NCBI GenBank assembly: GCA_036365515.1
Contig: CM070873.1
Span: forward strand, 218,352,876-218,416,875
Reading direction: 5' to 3'
Length of the DNA stretch: 64,000 nucleotides
DNA from: Torymus aiolomorphi
Lineage: Eukaryota > Arthropoda > Insecta > Hymenoptera > Torymidae
Under the pieces are notes generated by a model, which did no database searches, was not told the origin of the DNA, and was given only the letters and a program-made list of their open reading frames with translations. Both the position numbers and the translations under genes were made by a program. Of the stretch, positions 36,398 through 48,724 are shown piece after piece (position 1 is the stretch's first letter; every line of letters begins with the position of its first letter).

Positions 36398-38479
36398 CCC
36401 TGGTAGAAAATAACCCAACCAAAATGGCTTAACTGCAACGGTTGGCCAATCTTTTTGGCCAACGAATAACAAAAATATTGACAAACGGTTGGCCAGTGGA
36501 TGGTGAATTATCGATAATTAAAAGCATCGAATGCGTGGACTAGGTTTTTGGGGTGGCCGATGATGGACTCTAGGTGGTGCGATCCATAGTTTTATGCGTT
36601 AAGATCTCAGGGTGAATCTAATACGTGGCCCAGGTGTTCGGGGTAGCCGATGACGATGTCTAGGTGGTGCACTCCGCAGTTTTTTGCATCTAAGTGTCGG
36701 AATGCATTCCATCTGTGGTCTAAGTGGTCTGGGTAGCCGATGACGGAGTCTAGGTGGTGCGCACCGTAGGTTCTTCACTGTAGGTGTTGGATCTTATCGA
36801 ATACGTGACCCAGGTGTACGGGGTGGCTGAAAACGATGTCTAGGTGGTGCGCTCCGTAGTTTTTTGCATCTAGGTGTTGGAACACATCGAATGCGTAGTC
36901 TAGGTTGTTGGGGTAGCCGATTACGGTGTCTAGGTGATGCGTACCGTAGGTTCTTGGCTGTAGGTGGTGGACCTTATCGAATACGTGGCCCAAGTGTTCG
37001 GGGTAGCCGAAAACGATGTCTAGATTGTGCGCTCCGTAGTTTTTTCCATCTAGGTGTTGAAACACATCAAATGCGTGATCTAAGTTTTTGGGAGAGCTCA
37101 TCATGATATTGAGGTAGTACGTTCCATAGTTTTTTGGCTCCAGGTGTTGGAATGCATCGCAAACGTGGTGGACGAGGAAAACTACGGAGCGCATTACCTA
37201 GACACCGCCATCAGCTACCCCGACCATCTGACCACTCATGGAATGCATTCCGATACGCAGACGCAAAAAACTACGCAGCGCACCACCTAGACATCGTCAT
37301 TGGCTACCCTGAACACCTGGACCACGTATTCAGATCCAACATCTACAGCCAAGAACCTACGGTGCGCACCACCTAGACTCCGTAATCGGCTACCCCAAAG
37401 ACCTAGACCACGCATTCGATGTGTTCCAACACCTAGATGCAAAAAAACTACGGAGCGCACCACCTAGACATCATCATCGTCTATCCCGAATACCTAGACG
37501 ACACTTGGAATGAATTCCGACACCTACATGCAAACAACTACGGAGCGCACCACCTAGACTCCGTAATCGGTCACCCTGAACACCTAGACGACGCATTCGA
37601 TGAGATCCAACACCTATAGCTAAAAACCTACGGTGCGTACCACCTAGACTCCGTAATCTGCTACTCCGAACACAACACCTGGACAACGTATTCGATGAGA
37701 TCCAACACCTACAGCGAAGAACCTACGGTGCGCACCACCTAGACTCGTAATCGGCTACCCCGAACACCTGGATCACGTATTAGATGAGATTCAACACCTA
37801 CAGCAAAGAACCTACGGTGCGCACCACCTAGACTCCGTAATCGGCTACCCCAAAGACCTAGACCACGCATTCGATGTGTTCCAAAACCTAGATGCAAAAA
37901 ACTACGGAGCGCACCAACTAGACATCGTCATCGGCTACCCCGAACACCTAGATGACGCATGGAATGAATTCCGACACCTAGATGCAAAAACCTACGGAGC
38001 GCACCACTTAGACTCCGTAATCGGTCACCCTGAACACCTAGACGACGCATTCGATGAGATCCAACACCTATAGCCAAAAATCTACGGTGCGCAGCACCTA
38101 GACTCCGTAATCGGCTACCTCGATCACCTAGACCACACATGGGATGCGATCCGACACTTAGATGGAAAAAACTACGGAGCGCACTACGTAGACTCCGTAA
38201 TCGGTCATCCTGAACACCTAGACGACGCATTCGATGAGTTCTAACACCTACGGCGCGCACCACCTAGACTCCGTCATCGGCCACCATTTACGAAGCTAAT
38301 GAGCCATTTATTTGTATTAAAAAATCACTTTTCTTATTATAGCATTCATTGGCCAACCACAAGGCTTATTCCGTGACGAAATAAGCGGTAATTATTACCA
38401 ACCGTTGGTTAAACGGTTGGCCAAACCTTTGCGATTTGATGAACGGATGGCGAACGGTTGGTTACCATTTCTACCAGGG
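36398..38479. mobile_element. TA-flanked element carrying an inverted 90-bp minisatellite
   Basis: Tips CCCTGGTAGAAAATAACC and ACCATTTCTACCAGGG are inverted and flanked by TA (36396-36397, 38480-38481). Subterminal repeats of the CAACGGTTGGCCA type occur several times near each end. The centre is the minisatellite array. No transposase seen, so it is non-autonomous. Confidence 0.85.
36530..38290. repeat. Head-to-head array of a 90-bp (30-codon) minisatellite
   Basis: About 7 units lie in minus orientation (36530-37155) and about 12 in plus (37165-38290). Each unit has CGGAGCGCACCACCTAGAC, ATCGGCTACCCCGAACACCT and an arm such as CGCATTCGATGA. As protein the unit reads YGAHHLDIVIGYPEHLDD plus a ~12-residue HLDAKN-type linker. 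Alternate units differ consistently, giving a higher-order period of two. Indels and stops break the frame, so it is not one gene. It is far richer in GC than its surroundings. Confidence 0.9.
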
Positions 38480-41400
38480 TACTAACAAAAAAAAATTGAG
38501 TATAGTATTTAAATATACGGAGCGCCTGAAAGAGCTGTTTTTCCAAAAATCTACTAAGAATTTATTTAATTAAATAAAAGCCGCAATGCCAATAAGTAGG
38601 GATCTGTATACTTCGAATTTTGCCAGTTTCAAAAAGTGTTTTTCTCATGGAAATGCTGATGGAATCGCACAAAAAAAAAATCTGAGCATAGTATTTACAT
38701 ACACGGAGGGCCTGGAAGAATTGTTTTTCCAAATAAACGTTCGAATGTTTATTAATTAAATAATGAAATTGGGTTGATTTTGAGGTTCACATCGCCTTAA
38801 TATACACTTCTGATTTTACATTGCCATTTAAAAATGCCGTTTTAACATCCATTTGTTCTATAAACAAATTATTTGTACAACTGTAAGACAATAAAATTTT
38901 CAACGTTTGCATTTTACCTACAGGTGAATAAACATTTTCAACATATTCTTTTTGTTGGAATCCTCTTACAACTAATCTCGCTTTATAAGTATCTTTATTT
39001 TTCTTTTTATAAACCCATTTAACATCAATGACCTTTTTATATTTTGGCCTTTCGACAATTTGCCATGTGTGATTTTTCTTTAAACTGTTTATTTCGGAAT
39101 CCATTGCTATTTGCCATTGTTTATATTCGCTGGAGTTTATCGCCTCCTCGAATGTATTTGATATATTTGCATCAATATAATTTACATAAATAAAGTGAGT
39201 AACTGGATTTCCGTATCTATTTACTGGACTTTTCTTTCTTTGAGATTTTTGCGGTATTGTTAGTCTATCTCTATTTTCGTTGTCTTCGTTATCAGATTCG
39301 TTATCGTTTACATTATTCGCATCGATTAATTCAGTTTGCTCTCCTCTACTTTCCCCGGAGGTCGCAGTAGAGTGAGAAGGATATTCAGAATCGCTGTTGT
39401 TCGTTTCATTTAATTCTACGTTAATTTCAGAATCACTATTTTCGTTTTCTAAACAGATTAACTTTATACTATCTTCTATTACATCAACATGCCTTGCAGT
39501 AATTACTTTATTATTAACTAAGACTTTATAACCGTTTTCAATGTATCCTACTAGTACACCTAGTTGTGCCTTATTATCCCACTTACTTTTCCTTAGAGCT
39601 TCCGGAACTCTTACGAAGACTCTACTTCCGTAAATTTTTAAATTTTTAACATTTGGCTTTATCCCGAAAAATATTTCATAAGGAGTTCTATTCTCTGACG
39701 TGTTTGCAATTGTTCGATTTTTTAAATAAGCTACCGTTTTCATTATTTCCGGCCAATATCTTCTATGAATTTTTGCTTCCTTCATTAAGCATCTACCTAT
39801 ATCTATTGTTGATCTATTATATCTCTCCGCTACTCCATTTAATTCGTGAACGTAGGGTGGACATGTCAATAATTCTATTCCTTTTGATTTTACAAAATCG
39901 AAAATTTCGTGATTTAGATATTCTCTACCGTTATCACATTGCACCTTTTTAATTCTCTTATTGAATTTATTTTCTACTAAATTTGCGAATTCAATAAAAC
40001 AACTTGCAGTTTCTGACTTATTCTTAATGCAAAAGATTCTAGTACATTTACTATAATCATCAATAAATGTAAGAAAATATTTTTTTCCCCCATAGCCAGT
40101 AGTACTATATGTGGACCATTTAAATCAGTGTGTATTAACTCTAGGATTTCTTTCGTTTTTGTTCGATTATTTTCAAACCGTATATTTGCCATTTTACTTT
40201 GTATGCAATTTGCACATTTCATATCTATTTTTTCCAATTTATCTGGTAAACCTTCAACTAATTTATTATTTACTATTTTATTCAAATAATTAAAATTGAC
40301 ATGGCCAAGTGCTCTATGCCATTTTTCTTTATCTGATAATCTTACTGAATTTACATATTTATCTTTATTTTTATTCGTTAATGCATAACTTTTCAAAGAA
40401 TACAAATTATCAATTTTATTTGCAATAGATACTAATTCTTCCGATTTATTGTAAATTTTAGCATTACTGTCTCGTGCAGTTATTGTAGTATTTTTAGTTA
40501 TTCTTGGAAAAGTTTAACAAATTTTGCTTAATTCCTTCTACATAATATACATTACTCAAATCAATTTGTTTTTCATTACAATAATTTCTAACTTTAATTT
40601 TTATATTACCGATTTTCGTCGCTTTTAACATTTTACCGTCTGGTAATTTTACATTTACCGGATCTTTTAAAACTATATACTTCTTAAAATATTTATCGCT
40701 TTCAATAATATGGTCTGTGGAACCACTGTCCAATAACCAATTTATTTCGTTACTTTCGCATTCTCTATTTACGCTATAACCTGTTATGTCCTGTACTTCT
40801 GGGCCGCATACTTGTGTTGACCACGTCTCGGATGATGAACCCTGCTGCTCGTCCGTTGACTTGTTTTGATTTGAACTGCGTCCGCGTCCTCTGCCTCGAT
40901 TGTAGTCTCGTTGGTTTCCACGTTGTCCTCTCGATGATTGGGCACCTCTGCCTCTGCCGCCTTGTTGGCCTTTCCAACAATCCTTTTGATAATGTCCGAC
41001 TTTGCCGCAAGTAAAGCACTGTCCGTTTATCTTTGTTGAGAACGTGCTTGCATTACTCTTCTTTTCTGAATTATTTTTAACTAAATTCTTTTCTTTGATT
41101 TTTGATTTTACGTAATCTACTATCCTTTCTCTTTCTGGAATGACGTCGATAAAGTCACCAATATAACTGTAACTTTCTGGTAATGCTTTAAGTATCGCAT
41201 TTTCTCAGTTGCATCTATCTTTCCTCCGGCTGCTTTAAATTCGTTCACCGCTTTCTCAAATTCTACGAAGAATTCTTCAACATTTTCATAATTCTTTAAT
41301 TTAATATATTCAATTTTTCCTCGGCATATTATTTGTAATGACGTGGATTTCGTCACATATAATTTATCCAAATTCGCAATCATTTCATAAGCTGATTTGC

Positions 41401-42094
41401 ACTCACAAACATATTCTAATTGCTTATCTAAAATAGTGCTAATTAATATATTTCTTGCTTTTAAATCCTTTTTCTTCCATTCATCTGCTTTATTTGTCTC
41501 AGCCCGTTCTCTTTCGGCTTGCTCTTTGCACTCTTTATATTCTAATAGAGTCATTAAGCGAAATTTCTAACTTGTATAATTTGCACCATCAAAAATGGGC
41601 ATTACTATATCTTCGATTTTTGCTTGCTTAGCCATCTCGACTTCTTTTAATTTAATATCTTCGTACACTTTTATTACTTTATTTAGCGTAATTACTTTCT
41701 GCACTATTTTCACAAAACGTTTTTCAGCAATCTTTTCCTCAATTATTTCTTTGCTTTCATCTTCAAAGTTATCTCGTATTCCTTCTTCTTTGGTTTTTAC
41801 TTTTCCTTTAGTGTCCATTTACCACATGTATAACCTCAAATTCTGCCACGTGCTCTATTCTTGCACCGTGCAGCGTGCTTCACACAAGAAATCTAATCTG
41901 CTCGCATCGGCTTGAATTTTCATAAATTTTTCAAAAATTCTTTATATTTTATTATTTATTCACATTTGTATTTTTCTTAGTTTTGCACTTTTCCTTCAAT
42001 ATTTTTCACTGCAAACTTTTCGCGAGCCACGTGTTTTCCTCTACCTTCCCCGAAGGTCTGGTAGAGAAAAAGATAATTTTATACTAACCACTGA

Positions 42095-42104
42095 CCTGCT
42101 ACCA
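42095..42104 (-). promoter_or_regulatory. Copia primer-binding site (initiator tRNA-Met)
   Basis: Minus strand TGGTAGCAGG directly after the 5' LTR. Nine bases match the complement of the insect initiator tRNA-Met 3' end including CCA. Confidence 0.7.
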
Positions 42105-42437
42105 TGTTGAGGTTTGGATAATTAATAGTGTTGAGGTCTGTGGTAAATTAAGAAACAATTATTTAATAGAGAGAGATAAATATAGAGACTTTATTGAGGT
42201 GGAAAAAATGCCGGTCGGCACGTCCGACTTACATCCCAGTTGAATAGCGAGTGAGTAAGAAACATTCTACGTGCGCTACACTGCTCTCGCGTCTCACGCA
42301 ACTCTCATACAGACATACCGCAGTGGGGAGATACTCATGTGTATGTTTCGTCCGCCGTCGCTTGGCAGACGCGCATACCATTGTACCTATCCTTGCGTAC
42401 AGCGCGCTGCATGTTGAAACATTCACATATTCCAACA
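42105..42437 (-). repeat. Copia 5' LTR
   Basis: 333 bp, TGTTGAGG...CCAACA in plus-strand orientation, followed by the CTTAT target duplication. It is the intact reference for the enlarged partner at 34607-35228. Confidence 0.95.
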
Positions 42438-42442
42438 CTTAT

Positions 42443-42980
42443 AACGCGTAATTATTTATTAATACACACTTGTTCTATTCTCAAAACATTTGAAACTGAT
42501 TTTTAATAGAAGTTTTAAAATTTGATTATAAACACTTCATGTAACACATCATACCAGTACTTTATTTTATTTATTACACAAAATTATATTGTATATTTAT
42601 AACCTCGCATGTCACTCAACAATATTTTCTTCTATGCAAAAGCTTATTATGAAATTTATGAACCTCATTACACATAATTATTTATTAATGCACACTTGTT
42701 CTATTTTCAAAACATTTCAAACTGATTTTAAGTAGAAGTTTTAAAATTTGATATAACACTTTATGCAACACATTTTACCAGTATTTTATTTTTTTTATAT
42801 TACACAAAACACTGATAAGATGTCATTTTTTAATCACTATGTTATTTGTTACCAATAACATTTGATTATATATGCACTTCATGCAACACATCATACCGGT
42901 ATTTTATTTTATTTATTAGACAAAACACTGATTAGATGTCATTTTTTAATAATCACAACATTTTTATTATCAATATAATT
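42443..42980. repeat. Tandem host repeat, ~220-bp unit
   Basis: Two and a half direct copies (from about 42443, 42662 and 42870) with TAATTATTTATTAATRCACACTTG, CATTTSAAACTGATTTT and ACATCATACCRGTA phrases. LINE 2 and copia are both inserted in this array about 66 bp apart. The window thus contains the empty site for LINE 2. Confidence 0.75.
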
Positions 42981-43774
42981 TTCAACTAGATAGACGAACT
43001 ATGAAAATCACAATTTTCTTTTCTTATTTTGAAAAACTTACTTCAAAACGTAATACTTTTTTCGTAATTTGAGTCCAATACTGTTCAAATAAACATCTTA
43101 GTTGTTTGTTTTATGTGTTATTCATTGAAAGCAATGAAACTGTCAGTTTCTTCATTGATATCCAAGTCCTCTATTCGTCTTGTCAAATATGAAGACAAAT
43201 TTTTAATATTCTTCGAAAATTATATCTCATGAAAAATTTTCATGTTGAGGATATATAGATACATCTTGAAAAATACTGTCATAAATAGTATTTGCCTGCT
43301 CTTCCATAGGCTAATATTGGTTTGGTTTTTCTTTCTTGAGTAGTACTATATTCTTACTATCTTCTTTAATATAACCAGCAGGGTCATGAGGGCACTCGTC
43401 CATTTTTGCTAATTCAAAATTAGATTTTTCAGACAGTTCACAATTAGAACACCTCAACATTATTGGCTCTATTATATATTCAAAATAGAATGAATAAGGC
43501 TTTCAGCATTTGTCTACGTTGTACAACCATCCAAGTCAATTCAAAATCGAATTTCAATGACTGTAAAACAATCTTGTATAATCTATAAATATAAAGAAAT
43601 TCACACAAAGTATCAATTTTTTTAAAATGATTGTAGCCATTTAAATTTAGCTGTTCAATACTTATCTAATAAAAGTTATTTGCCCCTTTGATGCACGTAG
43701 GTAAATTCTTATTAGTTTAGTTGACTTTCTTAGATCTTTGAATAACTACTATTTCTAACCTATACTCTGACGCT

Positions 43775-43775
<1 letters not shown>
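42981..43775. other. Anonymous DNA
   Basis: No gene or repeat recognised. AT-rich with scattered short frames. Confidence 0.4.

Positions 43776-43861
<86 letters not shown>
43776..43861. repeat. (CT)n microsatellite
   Basis: About 86 bp of pure CT. Confidence 0.98.
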
Positions 43862-43865
<4 letters not shown>

Positions 43866-45329
43866 CTGTCGTCATCGCCATTCATTCATTATTAGTATAT
43901 GTGGTTGGACAAAAATGCTATAGTATGTACCGTCGGAAGAAAAATGTATAGTTTACGAATCTTATGGAGAAACATGGATAAATTTTAGAATCGGAAACCA
44001 GACATAAAATTTGTCACTATTTAATATCTCTAATAAGAGAACATCTTTTTACATGAAACTTTTTATGCAACATAGTATGACAAAATAGCATGTTGTTATT
44101 TTAATTTGGGTGAATATAAAAGCAATTGAAAATTGCAGTAAATATTTCAATTTCTCGGGCATCTATTTCAATGTATATTTAGCGCGGTCGACCCTCAGGC
44201 TTCTTCTATACTTGCCTTCGGAGCGCTCGCGCGCTCCTTGATTTGATTTATTTTACAACTTGATACAACTTGATACAATTTGATTTATTTTAACATTTAT
44301 CGTTAGAAACACAATTTAGCGTTTCTTGCATTTTTTATAATACTTTTCTCTTTTTGACAAATCCAATTCATGTACAATTATACCTCTCTTCGTCGCTAAT
44401 TTCCCTTTGAAACTATACAATTACTATTCAATTTTGATATTTAAACTTAGTTTGCTCATATAATTTTATAAATAAATCGTCCAGCTGTTATAATAAACTC
44501 CATTTGAATCGAGCCATCTATATCGACCGTCTTATCGACTACAGCCCGTTCGTTACACATAAGGAACAGGGAACAGGTATACTACATGGGTACTATATCT
44601 ATATACATAAGATATAAGTGCTGTTCCTCATATACATATATAGATATAGTAACCTATGTTACTTGCTGTATCTGTTCTGTTCCTTTTTGTACATAGCGGG
44701 CCTAACTTCACGTTTATTGTGTTTCTGACAAGGAAGGTACCCCAAGTGTCAGTCGCTGATTTTGATAATATTGCAATATGTTATAGTACGTATTTTTTTT
44801 ATCGGCCGATATTCAATTTTAGGGGGTAAAATTTACCCCTAAAGTTCACCCCTGAAAATCGTTTTTTTGGAATATTTCATAAACGAATAAAGATATCTTC
44901 ATAAAACCAACGCCAAAATATTTAGAATAAAAAAGACTATGAAACTGCACCATTTTCAATTTTAAAGGTTGCAACCCCTATTTTTAAAAGAGCAAAATCT
45001 TAGTTTTTTAAGCGGTTTTCAACTACAAAAATATTAGTACGTTATATATTTTTTAAAAATGTATTCTATTTGAAAGAATATTGAAAAGTAAAGTTGAAAT
45101 ATCGAGGTTTTTGAAGAAATAATATTTTTAGGGGTAACTACCCTTCATTACATTTTTTTCATTAATTAATTTTTCATGAGTTATATGACCTTAAAATTCA
45201 CTTAAATAAAGTGAGATTGATTAAAAAATGGAATATTTATAAATTTACTTTTTATAATAAAGATAACATCCCCTACTTTTTAGTGCAAGCAATATTAAAG
45301 TATATGAAACATAAGAGGGTCGTTCGTTT
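43862..45329. other. Anonymous, repeat-like DNA
   Basis: An imperfect inverted repeat lies at about 44565-44700 (GGAACAGG..., TATATCTATATACATA... and its mirror). The stretch 44760-45290, with AGGGGTAAAATTTACCCC at 44821, resembles common non-coding insect repeats. No gene. Confidence 0.4.
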
Positions 45330-45660
45330 TTCGGATGGTCCATAATTCGGAAAGGCATATTTCTGATGATCCATAATTCCAAAAAGTCAATTTTCTGAAG
45401 GTCAAGTATACTGAAAGGTTGAAATTCGGAATACCATTTATCCGATAGATAAAAGTTCGGAAAACTAAAATACAGATGGATCGAAATACCGAAAATCTTT
45501 AGATCTTGGGATAGGTCAAAAAACCGAAAGACAAATATTCTTGTGTGCCAAAATACCGAAAATGAAAATTCTTATGGGTCAAAATACCGAAAATGAAAAT
45601 TCTTATCGGTCAAAATACCGAAAATGAAAATTCTTATGGGTCGAAATACCGAAAATTCAA
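45330..45660. repeat. Degenerate minisatellite with a clean 31-bp end
   Basis: The unit TTCTTATGGGTCAAAATACC plus GAAAATGAAAA (31 bp) is repeated three times at 45567-45660. To the left, from 45330, decayed units keep the CCATAATTCGGAAA / AAATACCGAAAA words. Confidence 0.8.
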
Positions 45661-45806
45661 AATATGTTTTGCAAAAAATTTCCTAACATTTTGCACTACA
45701 AAATTGCTCAATATAGTTCATTACGAGCTTCTTACGCATTTTCTTGCTTTTATAAACAGAAATGAAATATAAATGTATAATGTAATAGAAGCGATTTGCT
45801 TCCTAT

Positions 45807-46491
45807 TGTGAAGTCCGGAAATAAGTGGAAATAAATAGTAATTGGTTTTATGTATGTTTATTATATAAAATACAATAATTTATTTACCAATACAAGCTGC
45901 TGGCTTCTGGTAGATCGATGCGTTGTAATTTTACTTACAATTCTTTTTCTATAATTGTTCTTTACGTTTGAATTTACACTTGCTTTTATAAATTTACTAT
46001 AAATAACTTATAAGGTCTACTTACTAGATGAGTAAGGCTTACGATTTCAACTTCTTCGATGTCGTCGAGGTACACGGAGCTCGCCAGGTTTCTTGTACGC
46101 TGTGACTGATTCGTGTGACACACATCACTTCTTTTATAATACAAAATAATTAGGTTAAAGATGGGCCCGGTGACGTATCGAATTCATTTTTTGACAACTT
46201 ACGTATTACAAGTTTTCTGGGTCGTCGTACTTGCGAAATGCTGAGCATTGCAAAGTGTGGCCTTTCGACTGCCGCGGAGTTCGGTAGCTTGGATTCTAGC
46301 TCGACCGTATGTTAAAAACTGCATGCGTTGTCTTTCTGAGTGGGTGACTCTATACGTCACAAGGTCGCATAAGCAGAACGCTGCGTAGTATTAAGTAGTA
46401 TTAAGTTGCATTCTCGCTTTTATGTGTCAGGAAATATCTGATACTAATTATGCTTTTTCTTTAAAATGAGAATACGTCTCCGGACGTAACA
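45807..46491 (-). repeat. Solo LTR with 4-bp target duplication
   Basis: The ends TGTGAAGTCCGG and CCGGACGTAACA are inverted, flanked by CTAT at 45803-45806 and 46492-46495. On the minus strand it starts TGTTACGTCC, has a TATA box (GTATTATAAAAGAAG, plus about 46125-46140) and AATAAA signals near its 3' end, giving the orientation. The 4-bp duplication suits a Ty3/gypsy-type LTR. No internal region remains. Confidence 0.8.
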
Positions 46492-46495
46492 CTAT

Positions 46496-47273
46496 GTTCT
46501 TATAGATCTCGATTCGCCAAGTTCCAGGTAAAATCGTACTAGATTAATTTCCCCAAACTTAATATGAAATCGTACGCTTTGTAATAACAATTACAGACTG
46601 TGAAAAAAAAAGAAAAATCATTTTATCATTATTTTCTACATTGATGTGTACGCATTTATATCACATAAATGTTTATGATTAATTCATCGCCTTTTTTATT
46701 TTGTTCCCACTTATCGGTATATCGTGATTCGGGTAAGTACACATATCGAGACACATATGCACCGATATCAAATTAGTGGTATACTTATAACTGTCAATCA
46801 TTGAAAATTATAAGTGGATTTTCACTCATTATTAATTATAACTATACCACTTGAGCCATGCCGAAATTGGGAGCTCTCCCATGCCAAACAGAGGGAGCAC
46901 TCCAGTACTGTGAGGAAGGCAGCTGCTGTGCAAAATTTTTTTCAGTGTAGCAACGCCCACGACGACTAGCACAGTAGTAGGATGGGCGGTGCCTAAGTCC
47001 TGACGTCATCAACGGCGCGGAGTTCAAGATTTAAGAATTATAATTAGAAAAATGTTTATTTGTCGCGCATATTAGAATAAAAACACGTTATATTATATTA
47101 TTAACATATTAATAAAATATTTCAATACATCATCTCATGAATGATTATGCTTTACGTAGTGTTATCGGGTCGACTCAGTTAAAAGTTGGCGGGCTCTCCC
47201 GCGCGCGGATAGGAGCGCAACCAACGATGAGATAGTTATATGTGCGCGCACGATAAATAAGGGCTAGGTAATC

Positions 47274-47275
<2 letters not shown>
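46496..47275. other. Anonymous DNA
   Basis: No gene. 46860-47030 is GC-richer, ends in TTTTTTTCAGTGTA-like sequence at 46936 (a lone tip like the CACTGAAAA MITEs) and has TGACGTCA at 47001-47008. Confidence 0.4.

Positions 47276-47350
<75 letters not shown>
47276..47350. repeat. (GA)n microsatellite
   Basis: About 75 bp of pure GA. Confidence 0.98.
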
Positions 47351-47352
<2 letters not shown>

Positions 47353-47464
47353 ATAATATTACTAGCAGTAATATTATATCGTAATATTACATAAGTAAAT
47401 CCTACAAAATTAAACATTATTTTTTATTTTATCTGTATGTAAATAATAAATAACAAGTATAAAC

Positions 47465-47826
47465 GATGTGAAAAATAGTAATATATATGGAATCCTGTGA
47501 GGGCCAATACGTAGAAAGAAAACACAATTGTAGCTTGTGCGACGTTTCGTCAGCTTCAGGCTTTATTAAAAAAACATACAAAATGGTTAGAATTTATTTT
47601 ACAATTAAACAGAGATAATAAATTAACAATAATATTATACCAGGCTTACCACAACAGAAAATCTGTTTAATTGTAAAATAAATTCTAACCATTTTGTATA
47701 TTTTTTTAATAAAGCCTAAAGAGATCAGTAATCAAGCTGACGAAACGTCGCACAAGCTACAATTGTGTTTTCTTTCTACGTATTGGCCCTCACAGGATCC
47801 CATATATATTACTATTTTTCACATTA
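47465..47826. mobile_element. Foldback MITE with ~140-bp arms
   Basis: TGTGAAAAATAGTAATATAT at the left mirrors ATATATTACTATTTTTCACA at the right. The arms also hold GGGCCAATACGTAGAAAGAA, GTGCGACGTTTCGTCAGCTT and GGTTAGAATTTATTTTACAA, each inverted on the other side. The loop is about 47605-47650. No target duplication seen. Confidence 0.85.
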
Positions 47827-48306
47827 ACAATGGAGGGTGCCTCTATCAACTTTAAGTATAAACGATTCTCTTGACAGCTGTAATTTTTCTGGTTAAAATA
47901 CTAATAAAAACTTAATGTTCTTATTCAAACAACCTTTCTCTGAACATCTGTCCCACTCTCTACAAAGAACTCGACGAAGAGTTTAAATGTTTTTTTGAAA
48001 CAATAATTATTATATAAACACTGTTATAAAACTATATTTTTAGTATTTTCTTTTATCCCTATAAAAATATTTTCTATTTTTTACAAAAATGAATTTTCCT
48101 ATCAGTATAGTATCTCATTCTCATTTTCAGTAGGGTCTCTTTTATCACTTTACGCATTTGCTAGTGAAGTTGCTATGAAAATGTTTTCCTTTTCTAACAA
48201 AAATCAAAATTAAAGTTGTACTTTCAATAACAGTATTATTTCTGTAAATAATTATTATTATTTTCTCTGCACAATATCTCTAAATGTAGTCTATCGCACT
48301 ACATCT
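47827..48306. other. Decayed repeat DNA
   Basis: It shares short phrases with 27540-27620 (ACAAAGAACTCGACGAAGAG, TTTTTTTGAAACAATAAT). No gene. Confidence 0.4.
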
Positions 48307-48455
48307 TTTATACCACTCTAACCTCAAAATCGCAACTTTGATATGATTTTTCGGCGCTCGTGGTATAAAATACCGTTCGAAACTAGTGCGTAAGTCGATT
48401 ATTTAGCTGGTGTGACTTTCCCACCCGTGTCGAAATGTACTATTAAAACATCCTT
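48307..48455. repeat. Direct repeat, copy 1
   Basis: ATACCACTCTAACCTCAAAA to CGTGTCGAAATGTACTATT matches 52868-53022 almost base for base. The second copy has an extra GCACGAGCGAAGCGAG block. Confidence 0.85.
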
Positions 48456-48724
48456 GAATAAATTATTTTACAACACCTCTACAATCCTTTAGAAATTTTT
48501 GTAAGTAACGAGAAATTATTTTCCAAAACGTTTACAATTCATTTACAAAAACTATTGAAAAAATTATAGGTGAAGTATTCGAGTATTGAAAAAATCTATA
48601 CAATCTTTAAATATATTATATACGTTTTATTTTATGAAGAGGAATTCTGCGAATAAATAATTCAATATGCACTCTCGACAGACGGTAATATTTTTTTTCA
48701 TAACTATACAAATAATTATGTTTT

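Larger units (their letters stand above)
36334..38796. mobile_element. TTAA-flanked element nested in the copia RT
   Basis: TTAA is duplicated at 36330-36333 and 38797-38800, and removing the insert with one TTAA leaves the RT frame continuous. The tips GGTAATGTG (left) and CACATCGCC (right) are inverted. The right part has two direct copies of a phrase TTACATACACGGAG / TTAAATATACGGAG. It is related to 17691 onward. It is itself split by the element at 36398-38479. Confidence 0.85.
35360..41818 (-). pseudogene. Copia gag-pol polyprotein, interrupted
   Basis: From 41818: gag (MDTKGKVKTKEEG...), zinc knuckle CFTCGKVGHYQKDC (about 41020), protease LLDSGSTDHI (about 40730), integrase HHCC region (HRALGHVNF ... 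CANCIQSK), catalytic IHTDLNGPH, CDNGREYLN and NGVAERYNRS, RT KWVYKKKNKDTYKARLV and EQMDVKTAFLNG, active site FVDDLLI (about 36120), RNase H DSDYAGDNVDRKSTTG (about 35600). Breaks: a stop at 41567-41569 (a Trp codon in other copies is likely), frameshifts near 41195, 40494 and 40080, one near 35700-35960, and the nested insert 36334-38796. Catalytic residues are still recognisable. Confidence 0.9.
34607..42437 (-). mobile_element. Ty1/copia LTR retrotransposon
   Basis: Both LTRs are present (TGTTGAGG...CCAACA), with a 5-bp CTTAT duplication at 34602-34606 and 42438-42442. The primer site next to the 5' LTR (minus TGGTAGCAG at 42096-42104) fits the 3' end of insect initiator tRNA-Met. A purine tract (minus AAGGAGGCG) abuts the 3' LTR. 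Gene order gag, protease, integrase, RT, RNase H identifies Ty1/copia. A 2.46-kb nested insert splits RT. Hand comparison of the LTRs, ignoring the MITE, shows about 7 differences in 333 bp. Confidence 0.95.

Noticed and set aside
36775..38263. A coding gene made of 30-residue repeats
   Set aside because: Stops, frame changes and the head-to-head inversion prevent any continuous protein; kept as a minisatellite with a coding-like period.
36398..38479. CRISPR array
   Set aside because: Repeats are 90 bp, contiguous, divergent and inverted, with no unique spacers, in eukaryotic DNA.
39653..39952. 99-codon plus-strand ORF
   Set aside because: Antisense of the copia integrase.
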